Source of the DNA: Dyadobacter soli
GTDB taxonomy: Bacteria > Bacteroidota > Bacteroidia > Cytophagales > Spirosomataceae
Direction: 5' to 3'
DNA length: 64,000 nt
Assembly: GCF_900101885.1 (NCBI RefSeq)
Contig: NZ_FNAN01000022.1
Coordinates: 1 to 64,000 of the forward strand
Shown: in pieces, positions 6,864-15,122 of the stretch
How the letters are laid out: each line of letters opens with the position of its first letter
Numbering within the stretch: position 1 is the first letter of the stretch
Notes under the pieces: generated by a model
What the model saw: only the letters and a program-made list of their open reading frames with translations
The model's database searches: none
Told to the model about the DNA's origin: nothing
Made by a program: the position numbers and the translations under genes

Positions 6864-8336
6864 ATGGCCGTACATCTCATTCGGAAAGACACCATTTTTC
6901 AACCTGATTCGAGCCGGGTCATTGCGCGATTTCTATACAATGGCGAGGATAGGAGTAAAGAACTGATATCGATTATTCTCGCGCTTGATGCAGGCAGCCA
7001 GGTACGGCAACTGAACAGCGTTCTGAGAAAGTACGCGAAACGGCACCGGAATATCCTCAAAGTATTCGAACGACATTTTCGGAAGCTGGAAGTTCTGCTC
7101 AACGCCATGCAAATAGACCCGCAGGATATGGAGACGAACCAACGTCTGCTGATCGGTGCCTATTTCACGATGGAATACTCCATCGAAGCTGCGGCCTTTT
7201 TCAACCCGTCGATTGTGGCCGATCCCGATCAATCCGGGGTCGAACCGGGTGAAACGCGGGTGATCCTCAGCTTTCGGGCTACGGGGGAAGGACATATATC
7301 ATCTATTGTATTCCGTTCTGCACTCATTGACCAAAACGATGATATTGTCATCGATACGCCTGGCCGGTTACTCGATTCTCCCGAGCATGTGCGCAACCAC
7401 ATCTATAAGAAAAAGTCGTTTCTGTCAAAATTGGGTGAAATGCAGGATTTGGATAATCTTGCGTATCCGGCTTTGGAAAGAAAGTTGACCGAGACTTTTA
7501 CGTACGAAGAACTCAAACGGTATGTGGAAGAAACCAGCGGGTTGTCGGAGATGGACATCGCGGGCGCGGTGTTTCTCCGCGAGGTAATGTGGCTGGCCTC
7601 TTCGCACTATGAAATGGATTTTTCCCTTGATACCGACATCTCAGAACGTGTGATCTTTCCCATCGCCGATACGGAAAAAAGAGGTATCGAAGACGCGAGG
7701 TTTGTCTGTTTCACCGATGACAAGCAAGAGCGGACCTACTATGCTACCTACACGGCGTACGATGGCGTCAATATCCTACCCAAGCTCTTGACTACCCGCG
7801 ACTTCTATCATTTCAAAGTACTGCCGCTGCACGGAGAGATTGCGCAAAACAAGGGAATGGCACTTTTTCCCCGCAAGATCAAGGGTAAATACGCCATGCT
7901 TTGCCGTATCGACGGCGTAAATAATTACATTGCCTATTCGGATAATATCAGCGTTTGGCGCAAGGCCACGTTGATCCAGACACCCAAATTCCCCTGGGAA
8001 TTCGTTCAAATCGGCAATTGCGGCTCACCCATTGAAACCCGGGCCGGATGGCTGGTATTGACCCACGGAGTCGGCCCGATGCGGGAGTACGTGCTAGGTG
8101 CATCGCTGTTTGAATTGGAAAGTCCTGAAAATGAGATAGGGCGTCTGATTAACCCCCTACTGATCCCCAATGCAAGCGAGCGCGATGGTTATGTGCCGAA
8201 TGTCGTGTATTCCTGTGGCGCATTTGTGCACAATCAGAGTCTGATTATCCCCTATGCGACTTCCGACTATGCTTCTACTTATGCAGTGGTCAATTTAGAA
8301 GAATTATTAGAAGACCTTATCGTCGACAAGAACTAA
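6864..8336 (+). CDS. Glycoside hydrolase family 130 protein (mannoside phosphorylase-like)
   Basis: A 490-residue five-bladed beta-propeller enzyme. GH130 signatures are seen: RGIEDARFVCFTDD (the E-D-x-R block near 272), KGMALFPRKIKGKYAMLCR, and NCGSPIETRAGWLVLTHGVG. GH130 enzymes phosphorolyse or hydrolyse beta-linked mannosides. An N-terminal extension of about 170 residues (ISFRATGEGHISS follows it) marks the large subgroup found next to GT4 genes in Bacteroidota. The ATG at 6864 is preferred to the TTG at 6858. The gene faces the two glycosyltransferase genes tail to tail with a 4-base overlap (8333-8336). The trio probably makes or remodels one mannose-containing oligosaccharide. Confidence 0.88.
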   Translation: MAVHLIRKDTIFQPDSSRVIARFLYNGEDRSKELISIILALDAGSQVRQLNSVLRKYAKRHRNILKVFERHFRKLEVLLNAMQIDPQDMETNQRLLIGAYFTMEYSIEAAAFFNPSIVADPDQSGVEPGETRVILSFRATGEGHISSIVFRSALIDQNDDIVIDTPGRLLDSPEHVRNHIYKKKSFLSKLGEMQDLDNLAYPALERKLTETFTYEELKRYVEETSGLSEMDIAGAVFLREVMWLASSHYEMDFSLDTDISERVIFPIADTEKRGIEDARFVCFTDDKQERTYYATYTAYDGVNILPKLLTTRDFYHFKVLPLHGEIAQNKGMALFPRKIKGKYAMLCRIDGVNNYIAYSDNISVWRKATLIQTPKFPWEFVQIGNCGSPIETRAGWLVLTHGVGPMREYVLGASLFELESPENEIGRLINPLLIPNASERDGYVPNVVYSCGAFVHNQSLIIPYATSDYASTYAVVNLEELLEDLIVDKN

Positions 8337-9343
8337 TGCCGGAGAATTTCTTCGTAGACGCTCATGTAATTGTCCACCATCTTTTCTTTCGAAAACATCG
8401 CCTTCGCCCATTGGCGGCATTCCTGCCTGTCAAGCTGTGCAACCCTTTTTACAGCCTGAACGGCCTCACCGATTGTATGGACCAGGAACCCGGTTTTCCC
8501 GTCGATAATCAGCTCGCACATCGAGCCACGGTTAAAGGCGATCACCGGTGTACCGCAGAACATCGATTCTGCGACGCTTAAACCAAAAGGTTCGTCGAAC
8601 TGGATCGGGTGAAGCAGAGCGAGCGCCTTTCCGAGTAACGTTTTCCGCTCGGATGGCCCGACGTTCCCAATATAAAAGACTGATCTTTCGTCGACGCAGG
8701 GCTCGATCTTTTGCTCGAAATAGGCATCGTCCTGAATCAGCCCCGCTATTAGCAGGACTTTCCCTGACTCTCGGGCTATTTGAATCGCTTCCAGCGTTCC
8801 CTTTTCGGGATGAATACGTCCGAAAAACAGCAGATAATCTTGCGGGTTTCTCTCGAAAGGGAAATCCTTGCCGTCGACACCGTTATAAACTGTTGCAATG
8901 TAGTCCAGCTCGTCGCTACGATCGGCATTGCTAATGGATGCGTAAAAACATGATCCGTTATACTTCCGGTAGACATCCAGGATTTTCGGGGATGAAAACC
9001 CATGGATCGTCGTCAGCATTGGGGTCCGGATGAGTTTGGAGTAGGTTAATGGGAGAAAATCGAAATGATTGTGGATCAGATCAAATCGGGAGGCATTTTC
9101 CATCAAATGGCTGATGTGCAGACATTCGGCCACTTTTGGGTCGATGTCCCTGTCTTCCGCATAGGGAGCGTGCGAGGTTCCTTCCAGTTTTGCCGTAGTC
9201 ATCGAATCGGTTGTGGCAAAAAGCGTTACATCTACCCCCTTCTCGACGAGCCCCTCCGTCAGATACGAGGCCACCTGCTCCCATGGCCCATATTGCCGGG
9301 GCGGCGTACGCCATGCGATCGATGATAGTATAGCCACTCTCAT
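8333..9343 (-). CDS. GT4-family glycosyltransferase
   Basis: A 336-residue GT-B retaining glycosyltransferase. The N-terminal Rossmann domain starts MRVAILSSIAWRTPPRQYGP and contains DLIHNHFDFLPL. The C-terminal nucleotide-sugar domain has YLLFFGRIHPEKGTLEAIQI and the E-x7-E block EPFGLSVAESMFCGTPVIAF. It is a little shorter than typical GT4 enzymes but complete. It overlaps the preceding GT gene by 4 bases (ATGA), which implies translational coupling. The donor is unknown, although GDP-mannose would suit the GH130 neighbour. Confidence 0.9.
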   Translation of the reverse strand: MRVAILSSIAWRTPPRQYGPWEQVASYLTEGLVEKGVDVTLFATTDSMTTAKLEGTSHAPYAEDRDIDPKVAECLHISHLMENASRFDLIHNHFDFLPLTYSKLIRTPMLTTIHGFSSPKILDVYRKYNGSCFYASISNADRSDELDYIATVYNGVDGKDFPFERNPQDYLLFFGRIHPEKGTLEAIQIARESGKVLLIAGLIQDDAYFEQKIEPCVDERSVFYIGNVGPSERKTLLGKALALLHPIQFDEPFGLSVAESMFCGTPVIAFNRGSMCELIIDGKTGFLVHTIGEAVQAVKRVAQLDRQECRQWAKAMFSKEKMVDNYMSVYEEILRH

Positions 9344-11583
9344 ACCAGTTCGGCTTCCATTTTGGTGACTTCCTCAAATGCTTCGAGCACGCTTAAATGG
9401 GAGATCAGGTAGGCCAATGTGCTCTCGGCTCCCTGGTTTCGGTTGACGCCTGTGCTTTCCAAACCGTCGCAGCAGCCCTTTGTTTCAAAATCGTAAAGGC
9501 TTACCCGGAGGTCGTTTTCTCCTAAAAACCACATGAAACAGGTGGATAATTTCTGGATATAGGATTGATCTTTGGTAAGCCGGAATGCCTGATGGAACAT
9601 CAATACCATGGCAAGGGCATCCAGTGGTTGCTGAGCAAACATCGATTGCTCGCGATCTCTGCCGTACCAGTTCTCGTTGCCCACCACCGACAAATAGCCG
9701 TTACGGAGCGTTACATCCGAAAGGAAATCCATGCTTTCTATTGCTACTTCGAAGACGCGGGGATCATGCAAAAACTCAGCAGCATGCAGGAGCGCCAAAG
9801 GCAAAAATGCATTGTCATAGGCCAGCAGCGATTCAAACCATTGCCAATCATTGCTGCGGTGGATATCGTATTCGGTGAGAAGCCTGCCGGTCAGGGCTTC
9901 CAATATCTTGATCATCCCTTCGTCTGTCGGATTGCTTTTCAGGTAATGGCATATCCCGACGATGGTATTGGCAATGCTTCGGATAGATCTGAGATTGGTG
10001 AAATTCGGCACGGCGTCAAAGAAAATCTCGCGGCCGGTCTGGTAATAGGCGTCATTAGGCGCATTCCCGAGCAGATAGCCCAATGACCATATGGTACGTC
10101 CAAAAGAGTCCTCTGACCCCACTTCATCCAGAAAGTTCCGGTTGAAGCTCAGGAAGTTTCTGAACATGCCGTCCTGGGTCTGCATGTAATTGATGTAGCT
10201 TAAATAGGTGGGCGACAGTTTCAAGGCAAGTGGATGCTTGTTTCTTTTGTAGGTCATCAACACCATCAGCAAGGCCCTTGCATTATCATCCAGGCAATAG
10301 CCTTCTTTCAGGTTCGGGATCCCGTATTTGGCGTGCTGGATAATGCCGGTGTCGTCGGTGAGGCGCTGAACATGATCGAGCAGGAATGGCGGGAGCGCAA
10401 GCGGGTCCAGAATCATCGGACTGCCCGATTCAAGATCCAGTCCGATTTTCGCTATTGATTCCGCCAATTCCAGGTATTTTTCCCCGATTTTCGGCCAGGT
10501 TATTTCGCGACCATAATCGAATGCATTTTTGCGGAGCTGTTGCATCTGGTCGGGATGATCCAGTAGTTCAAGCAATATCTCGGTGAGTGCCGGTGAGTCG
10601 TGGAAGTTGAAAAGGCGGCCCCTGCCATCGGCGAGCAGTTCTGCCGCATGCCAATACGGCGTAGAAATCACTGCATTGCCGGCGCCGATCGCATAGGAAA
10701 GTGTCCCGCTGGTGATCTGAGCCTCGCTGGTATAAGGGGTGATATATATATCGGAGGCGGAGAGGTATTTGAAAAGCTCGGACTGACTTATGAACTCGTT
10801 CAGGAATACGACATGCTTTTCAATACCCAGCTGTTTGACCAGGCCTGCGAGGAAGACACGGTATTCTTCCCCGGCATGCCTGACTACATTGGGATGTGTT
10901 TTTCCCAGCACAATATAAACTAGTTGCGGATACTTCTTCACTACCTCGGGCAAGGCCCTCAGGACTGTCTCAATCCCTTTATTACGCCCGATAAATCCGA
11001 AGGTCAACAGCACCTGCTTGGAGGAAAGCTTGAACTCTTTCTTAGTCAGAAGTTGACCAAAGTGTATGTCCGGCACACCATGTGCAATAAGGGCGATTTT
11101 GTCGATGGGTACCTTGTAGACATCCGACAGCATATCTACCGCGGTCTGGCTCATGACCACTACCGACTGCGCAATTTTACATATCTCGGTCATCACAGCC
11201 TTCTGATTGTAGGAAGGCGTTTTCAGGACGGTATGCAGTGTCACAATCAGCGGAATTTTGAGCCGGTATAATAACGGCAGGATGTAGATGCCGTCCTGCC
11301 CACCGAATATACCGAATTCGTGTTCGAGGATGCAGATATCAGCCCCGCTCAGGTTAATGAGATTGGCTGCTTCCAGGTAATCGGTCTGCTCTTCTTGCCG
11401 GATAGTGAGCTTGACCTCTTTGGGGTAATCATAATGCAGGCCATTGTCGTCAATCGCGATCACAAAGCCTTGCGAGCCGCCTACCACGGCTTCCTCTCCG
11501 ACGCTAGAATGAAATAAATTTTGAGTGAAAGTGCCAATTCCGCACTCCCTTGGCGGGTAAGTTCCTATAAAGGCAATTTTCAT
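9340..11583 (-). CDS. Two-domain GT4 glycosyltransferase with C-terminal alpha/alpha-barrel domain
   Basis: A 747-residue cytoplasmic protein. Residues 1 to about 370 form a GT4 glycosyltransferase: MKIAFIGTYPPRECGIGTFT at the start, LLTFGFIGRNKGIETVLRAL, and a C-terminal SGTLSYAIGAGNAVISTPYW. Residues about 390-740 are a six-hairpin-like helical domain with YCLDDNARALLMVLM and SWGYLLGN-type repeats (seen as FGRTIWSLGYLLGN and YGRDREQSMFAQQPLDALAM), resembling glycoside hydrolase or epimerase barrels. This GT-plus-barrel architecture recurs beside GH130 in Bacteroidota. The role of the second domain is not established. It is the first gene of the minus-strand pair, with its promoter in 11,584-11,740. 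Confidence 0.85.
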   Translation of the reverse strand: MKIAFIGTYPPRECGIGTFTQNLFHSSVGEEAVVGGSQGFVIAIDDNGLHYDYPKEVKLTIRQEEQTDYLEAANLINLSGADICILEHEFGIFGGQDGIYILPLLYRLKIPLIVTLHTVLKTPSYNQKAVMTEICKIAQSVVVMSQTAVDMLSDVYKVPIDKIALIAHGVPDIHFGQLLTKKEFKLSSKQVLLTFGFIGRNKGIETVLRALPEVVKKYPQLVYIVLGKTHPNVVRHAGEEYRVFLAGLVKQLGIEKHVVFLNEFISQSELFKYLSASDIYITPYTSEAQITSGTLSYAIGAGNAVISTPYWHAAELLADGRGRLFNFHDSPALTEILLELLDHPDQMQQLRKNAFDYGREITWPKIGEKYLELAESIAKIGLDLESGSPMILDPLALPPFLLDHVQRLTDDTGIIQHAKYGIPNLKEGYCLDDNARALLMVLMTYKRNKHPLALKLSPTYLSYINYMQTQDGMFRNFLSFNRNFLDEVGSEDSFGRTIWSLGYLLGNAPNDAYYQTGREIFFDAVPNFTNLRSIRSIANTIVGICHYLKSNPTDEGMIKILEALTGRLLTEYDIHRSNDWQWFESLLAYDNAFLPLALLHAAEFLHDPRVFEVAIESMDFLSDVTLRNGYLSVVGNENWYGRDREQSMFAQQPLDALAMVLMFHQAFRLTKDQSYIQKLSTCFMWFLGENDLRVSLYDFETKGCCDGLESTGVNRNQGAESTLAYLISHLSVLEAFEEVTKMEAELV

Positions 11584-11740
11584 TTCGGCCGTTTGTTGAT
11601 TTGTTGTAAGATAACCTAATTAAACCGCATTACCCGGGAATATTTCAGCTGCCACCAAATATTTTACAGAATCCTCATGAATCCATAAAACATGTTGAAT
11701 ATCAGGGAAAAGGACCTACCTTACAACAAAACTAAAAACC

Positions 11741-11854
11741 ATGTCAAAAGAAAAAAACCAGCAGAAAAGTGACAAAAAAAAGCCCGCCAAAAACCTGAAA
11801 GAAAAGCGCGCGGACAAGAAGGAGAAGCGGGATAGTAAATCGAAGATCGACTAG
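11741..11854 (+). CDS. Small Lys/Asp-rich protein, copy 1
   Basis: A 37-residue, highly charged protein ending NLKEKRADKKEKRDSKSKID. A near-identical 37-residue protein is encoded at 25,101-25,214; the shared core is NLKEKRADKK-x-KRDSKSK. It has no hydrophobic segment and is probably disordered and basic. The stop codon is followed without gap by the ATG of the transglutaminase-like gene. The second copy is followed by a ruined copy of the same gene, so the pair is a conserved unit. The function is unknown. Confidence 0.65.
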   Translation: MSKEKNQQKSDKKKPAKNLKEKRADKKEKRDSKSKID

Positions 11855-12703
11855 ATGACGCGCGTTTCAGTTAAGCACAGAATAGACTACAGATACGATC
11901 ACAAAGTACTTCTGTCCCCACACAGATTCCGCCTTGCTCCGCAGCGCGATACCCAGGCGGTCATCGAAGGATACAGCTTTGTGCTGCGGCCCGCTAATCG
12001 CCTATACTGGCAACACGATGTTTACGGCAATAAAATGGCGCGGGCCGATTTCGATGAGACAACAGATTTTATGTCGGTGGACGTTACTCTGGAAATCAAG
12101 CTGACCGGTTTCAACCCCTTCGATGTGCTAGTCGACGATGAATCACAGTACTTCCCATTTTTGTATCCTTCGATCGTTAAAAATGCTTTGCTGCCATATT
12201 TGCAGATCGTAGACAGGAGCTCTGCCCTCACCGCATTCGTTGGCTGCGCTGAAAAGTTTCATGGTGAAACTCTCTCTTTCCTGGTACAGCTCAATCAGCA
12301 TATTTGTAATTATATCCGTTACGTGCAGAGAGTAGAGCCAGGCGTGCAGTCATGCGAGATGACCCTGAGAACCCGTACTGGTTCTTGCCGCGATTCTGCA
12401 TGGCTCATGGTTCAGGTGCTGCGACGATTAGGACTGGCAAGCAGGTTTGTATCAGGTTATCTGATACAATTAGGAACCACATCGGGCGACTCAGTTGAAC
12501 TGCATGCCTGGGCAGAAGTTTTCATACCAGGGGCCAGCTGGATTGGTTTGGACACAACCTCGGGCCTGTTTACCAGTGAAGGCCATATCCCGCTTGCGAT
12601 TGGACCCGGTCCAGCGCAGGTGGCACCTGTCGAAGGATTGACCGAGCAATGCTCGGCTTCAATGACTTATCAATTTAAAGTCGAATCTTCGAAATACTTG
12701 TAA
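11855..12703 (+). CDS. Transglutaminase-like cysteine protease/amidase family protein
   Basis: A 282-residue protein of the bacterial transglutaminase-like family. The N-terminal beta-sandwich (residues 1-100) has VKHRIDYRYDHKVLLSPHRF and LYWQHDVYGNKMARADF. The papain-like core has the catalytic Cys in RTRTGSCRDSAWLMV (near 175), His in LHAWAEVFIPG (near 218) and Asp in WIGLDTTSG (near 233), so the triad is complete. Members act as peptidases or amidases. The substrate is unknown, and there is no signal peptide. It is directly coupled to the small charged protein upstream. Confidence 0.88.
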   Translation: MTRVSVKHRIDYRYDHKVLLSPHRFRLAPQRDTQAVIEGYSFVLRPANRLYWQHDVYGNKMARADFDETTDFMSVDVTLEIKLTGFNPFDVLVDDESQYFPFLYPSIVKNALLPYLQIVDRSSALTAFVGCAEKFHGETLSFLVQLNQHICNYIRYVQRVEPGVQSCEMTLRTRTGSCRDSAWLMVQVLRRLGLASRFVSGYLIQLGTTSGDSVELHAWAEVFIPGASWIGLDTTSGLFTSEGHIPLAIGPGPAQVAPVEGLTEQCSASMTYQFKVESSKYL

Positions 12704-12732
12704 CACTCGCCTCTGGTACCGCGAAACCTGTC

Positions 12733-12954
12733 TTAGCCGACGGTATCCAGATAACGCCTAACTTCGTCGAAAATATGCTTGTTGCTCGCGTTGGGAACGT
12801 TACACTCCAGTAATTTCCTGAGAAGTTCAATCGGCTTATCAGTCAGTACTTCTAGCTGCTGCATCAATGCCAGATTAAGTCTCTCCGAACTAAGGTGCCT
12901 GTTACCTTCCATGATGGGGTAAACCTTATCGGCAATTTGTTGAGCCAGTTTCAT
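12733..12954 (-). CDS. Small helical protein of unknown function
   Basis: A 73-residue, mostly alpha-helical and soluble protein (MKLAQQIADKVYPIMEGNRH at its start). It lies 5 bases after the response-regulator gene on the same strand and is almost certainly co-transcribed with it. I do not recognise a family. Size and position would suit a modulator of the regulator, which is a guess. Confidence 0.6.
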   Translation of the reverse strand: MKLAQQIADKVYPIMEGNRHLSSERLNLALMQQLEVLTDKPIELLRKLLECNVPNASNKHIFDEVRRYLDTVG

Positions 12955-12959
12955 GTCGT

Positions 12960-13616
12960 TTAATTTTCGTTCAGTCCAAGAATCTCTTTAAGTGCAAGAA
13001 CATTGTCAATGCCTACTTTCGCAAAAATGGCAGCTTTAAATGTGCTGATCGTTGAGAGATGCAGCCCCGTTTTTTCAGCGATGGACGAGGTCGACATTCC
13101 TTGTACGAGGTAGTCGGCAACTTCTTTTTGTCTTCGCGTAAGCAGATCCCCTCGTCTTTGCGGGGTATGGCTGGCAATCAGGTACTCGAATATGAACGCC
13201 ATATGCTCAGCGCCCAGATACCGCTTCCCGCCCATGACAGACCTAATGCAAATCAGCATTTCCGATATATCCGCATATTTGGACAGGTAACCATTTACCC
13301 CCTTCTTAAAGTAATCGATGATCACCTCGGGTTGCATTTCAGGCCCATACACGATCACCCGCGAACCGGAATATTTCTGCCTGATTTCTGAGATGGACGG
13401 ATACCCCTCCTCTTCAAAATCCGCATGCAACACATAAATAACCAGATCAGGCTCCGGCCGCCCTGCATTTTGATCATAATCCCGGATATTGTTTGATTCT
13501 ACAATCTCTGCTTCCTCAAAATTTTTCCTGAGAAGAATCGCCAGACCCATGCGCATTACCGGGTGAGTATCAAAAATTGCAAACGTCGGACGGCGCGGTG
13601 CCGGGTGGATATTCAT
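12960..13616 (-). CDS. NarL/LuxR-type response regulator with a degenerate receiver
   Basis: A 218-residue regulator. The receiver domain (residues about 8-125) keeps the acidic start AIFDTHPVMRMGLA, but the strand that should carry the phospho-acceptor reads DLVIYVLHADF. At the expected Asp there is a Val, so classical phosphorylation looks impossible. The C-terminal LuxR helix-turn-helix is intact: LTRRQKEVADYLVQGMSTSS followed by IAEKTGLHLSTISTFKAAIF. Start: the ATG at 13,616 is taken instead of the in-frame TTG at 13,634. It is followed by the small helical protein. The regulator may be controlled by expression level or by a partner protein. Confidence 0.85.
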   Translation of the reverse strand: MNIHPAPRRPTFAIFDTHPVMRMGLAILLRKNFEEAEIVESNNIRDYDQNAGRPEPDLVIYVLHADFEEEGYPSISEIRQKYSGSRVIVYGPEMQPEVIIDYFKKGVNGYLSKYADISEMLICIRSVMGGKRYLGAEHMAFIFEYLIASHTPQRRGDLLTRRQKEVADYLVQGMSTSSIAEKTGLHLSTISTFKAAIFAKVGIDNVLALKEILGLNEN

Positions 13617-13840
13617 AGATAAAGGTAGCTGCAATTAACGTAGCAATCACCCTTTCTTCAGCTTATTAAAAAGTTTTTAGCATCTCGAAAACGATTGATA
13701 TCACTCTCGAATTTCTTTGAGAATTTTCTACAATAAATATTGACTTTCAGCGTTTTACATCAAACGGCCCATGCCAGAGCAGATTTAGCATCCCTGTATC
13801 TTCCAAAGTCATTTTACCACAAGGACTAAAAAAGGAAGAT

Positions 13841-14950
13841 ATGAGCAGAGAGAAAAAAATCAAGTTTGTCGCAATCGACAAAACCCTTTTCTTCCCCACC
13901 CTTAAAAAAAGGGTTGAGCAGTATTTTACAGAAAATCATAAATCAAGGTACGCCGACGGAATGATGGTGCTCAAAACGATCATCCTGCTGGCGTGTTACG
14001 TATTGCCCTTTGTCGCAATACTGGCGTTCACGCCAGGAGTATGGGTTAGTATGCTGTTATGGCTGGTAATGGGTGCTGCCATTTCCGGGATCGGAATGAG
14101 CGTCATGCATGACGCCAATCACGGCGCGTTCTCCAGAAGGCCGGCGGTAAACAAATGGCTGGGTTTTACAATATACCTGGCCGGCGCAGGCGTATCGAAT
14201 TGGAAATGGCAGCACAATGTCCTGCACCATACCTACACTAACGTCGCCAACCTGGACGAGGACATCAGGGACCGGGGCGTTATGAAACTTTCGCCGCACG
14301 AGGCGGTGAAATCCATTCACCGGTTTCAATGGACGTATGCATTCTTTTTTTACGGGATTCTGACATTATACTGGGTGCTTCTGAAAGATTTTATCCAGTA
14401 CGCCCATTTCATTAAATCCGGATTGAACCGACAGACAAAACGCGAAAACCTGCAAATGCTCACAGGAATGATCGTGATAAAACTGCTTTACTTGGGCACA
14501 TTTTTCGTGCTTCCCACACTGGTTTTTCAAATTCCCTTCAATGCGATCCTGACCGGATTTTTACTCATGCATTTTACCGCCGGCCTCGTGCTGACGGTGA
14601 TCTTTCAGCTTGCCCATTCGGTGGAAGGAACCCAATACCCATTGCCCAATCCGGAAGGTATTATAGAAAAGGACTGGGCTGTGCATCAGATGGAAACCAC
14701 CGTCAATTTCTCTCCGCGAAACAAATGGCTCAGCTGGTATGTCGGAGGACTTAACTTTCAGATCGAGCACCACCTCTTTCCGAAAATATGCCACATACAT
14801 TATCCGGCCATCGCTCCCATCGTCAAAAAAACAGCCCAGGAATTCGGACTGAAATATATGGAGCATCAAACTTTTATAATTGCCCTGAGGTCCCATATCG
14901 CGATACTTAAAAAGTTCGGAATACCCCGTTTTAATGAAGGAATTGTTTAG
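13841..14950 (+). CDS. Membrane fatty acid desaturase
   Basis: A 369-residue integral membrane di-iron desaturase. The three histidine boxes are present: HDANH (residues 90-94), HNVLHH (125-130) and QIEHH (307-311). Membrane pairs lie at about 46-85 and 210-258. The third box of the Q-I-E-H-H type belongs to front-end or acyl-lipid desaturases of the FADS group. It introduces a double bond in membrane acyl chains, using an electron donor not encoded here. The gene follows a 220-base intergenic region and has a clear GGAAG ribosome-binding site before the ATG. Confidence 0.93.
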   Translation: MSREKKIKFVAIDKTLFFPTLKKRVEQYFTENHKSRYADGMMVLKTIILLACYVLPFVAILAFTPGVWVSMLLWLVMGAAISGIGMSVMHDANHGAFSRRPAVNKWLGFTIYLAGAGVSNWKWQHNVLHHTYTNVANLDEDIRDRGVMKLSPHEAVKSIHRFQWTYAFFFYGILTLYWVLLKDFIQYAHFIKSGLNRQTKRENLQMLTGMIVIKLLYLGTFFVLPTLVFQIPFNAILTGFLLMHFTAGLVLTVIFQLAHSVEGTQYPLPNPEGIIEKDWAVHQMETTVNFSPRNKWLSWYVGGLNFQIEHHLFPKICHIHYPAIAPIVKKTAQEFGLKYMEHQTFIIALRSHIAILKKFGIPRFNEGIV

Positions 14951-15122
14951 CTTCAATGCACACTTCTAGTTCTCGTCCGCCCTGAAATGCATGCCGAGCG
15001 AAATACCAGAGTGGCAGCAATCTTTCCACTTCCCGTTCCCACAACCGGATTGCTGTGACATTCGTAAGCACATCCATCCGGAGTACCGGCTCAAAGAAAA
15101 AACATATACAGACACCGCCCGT

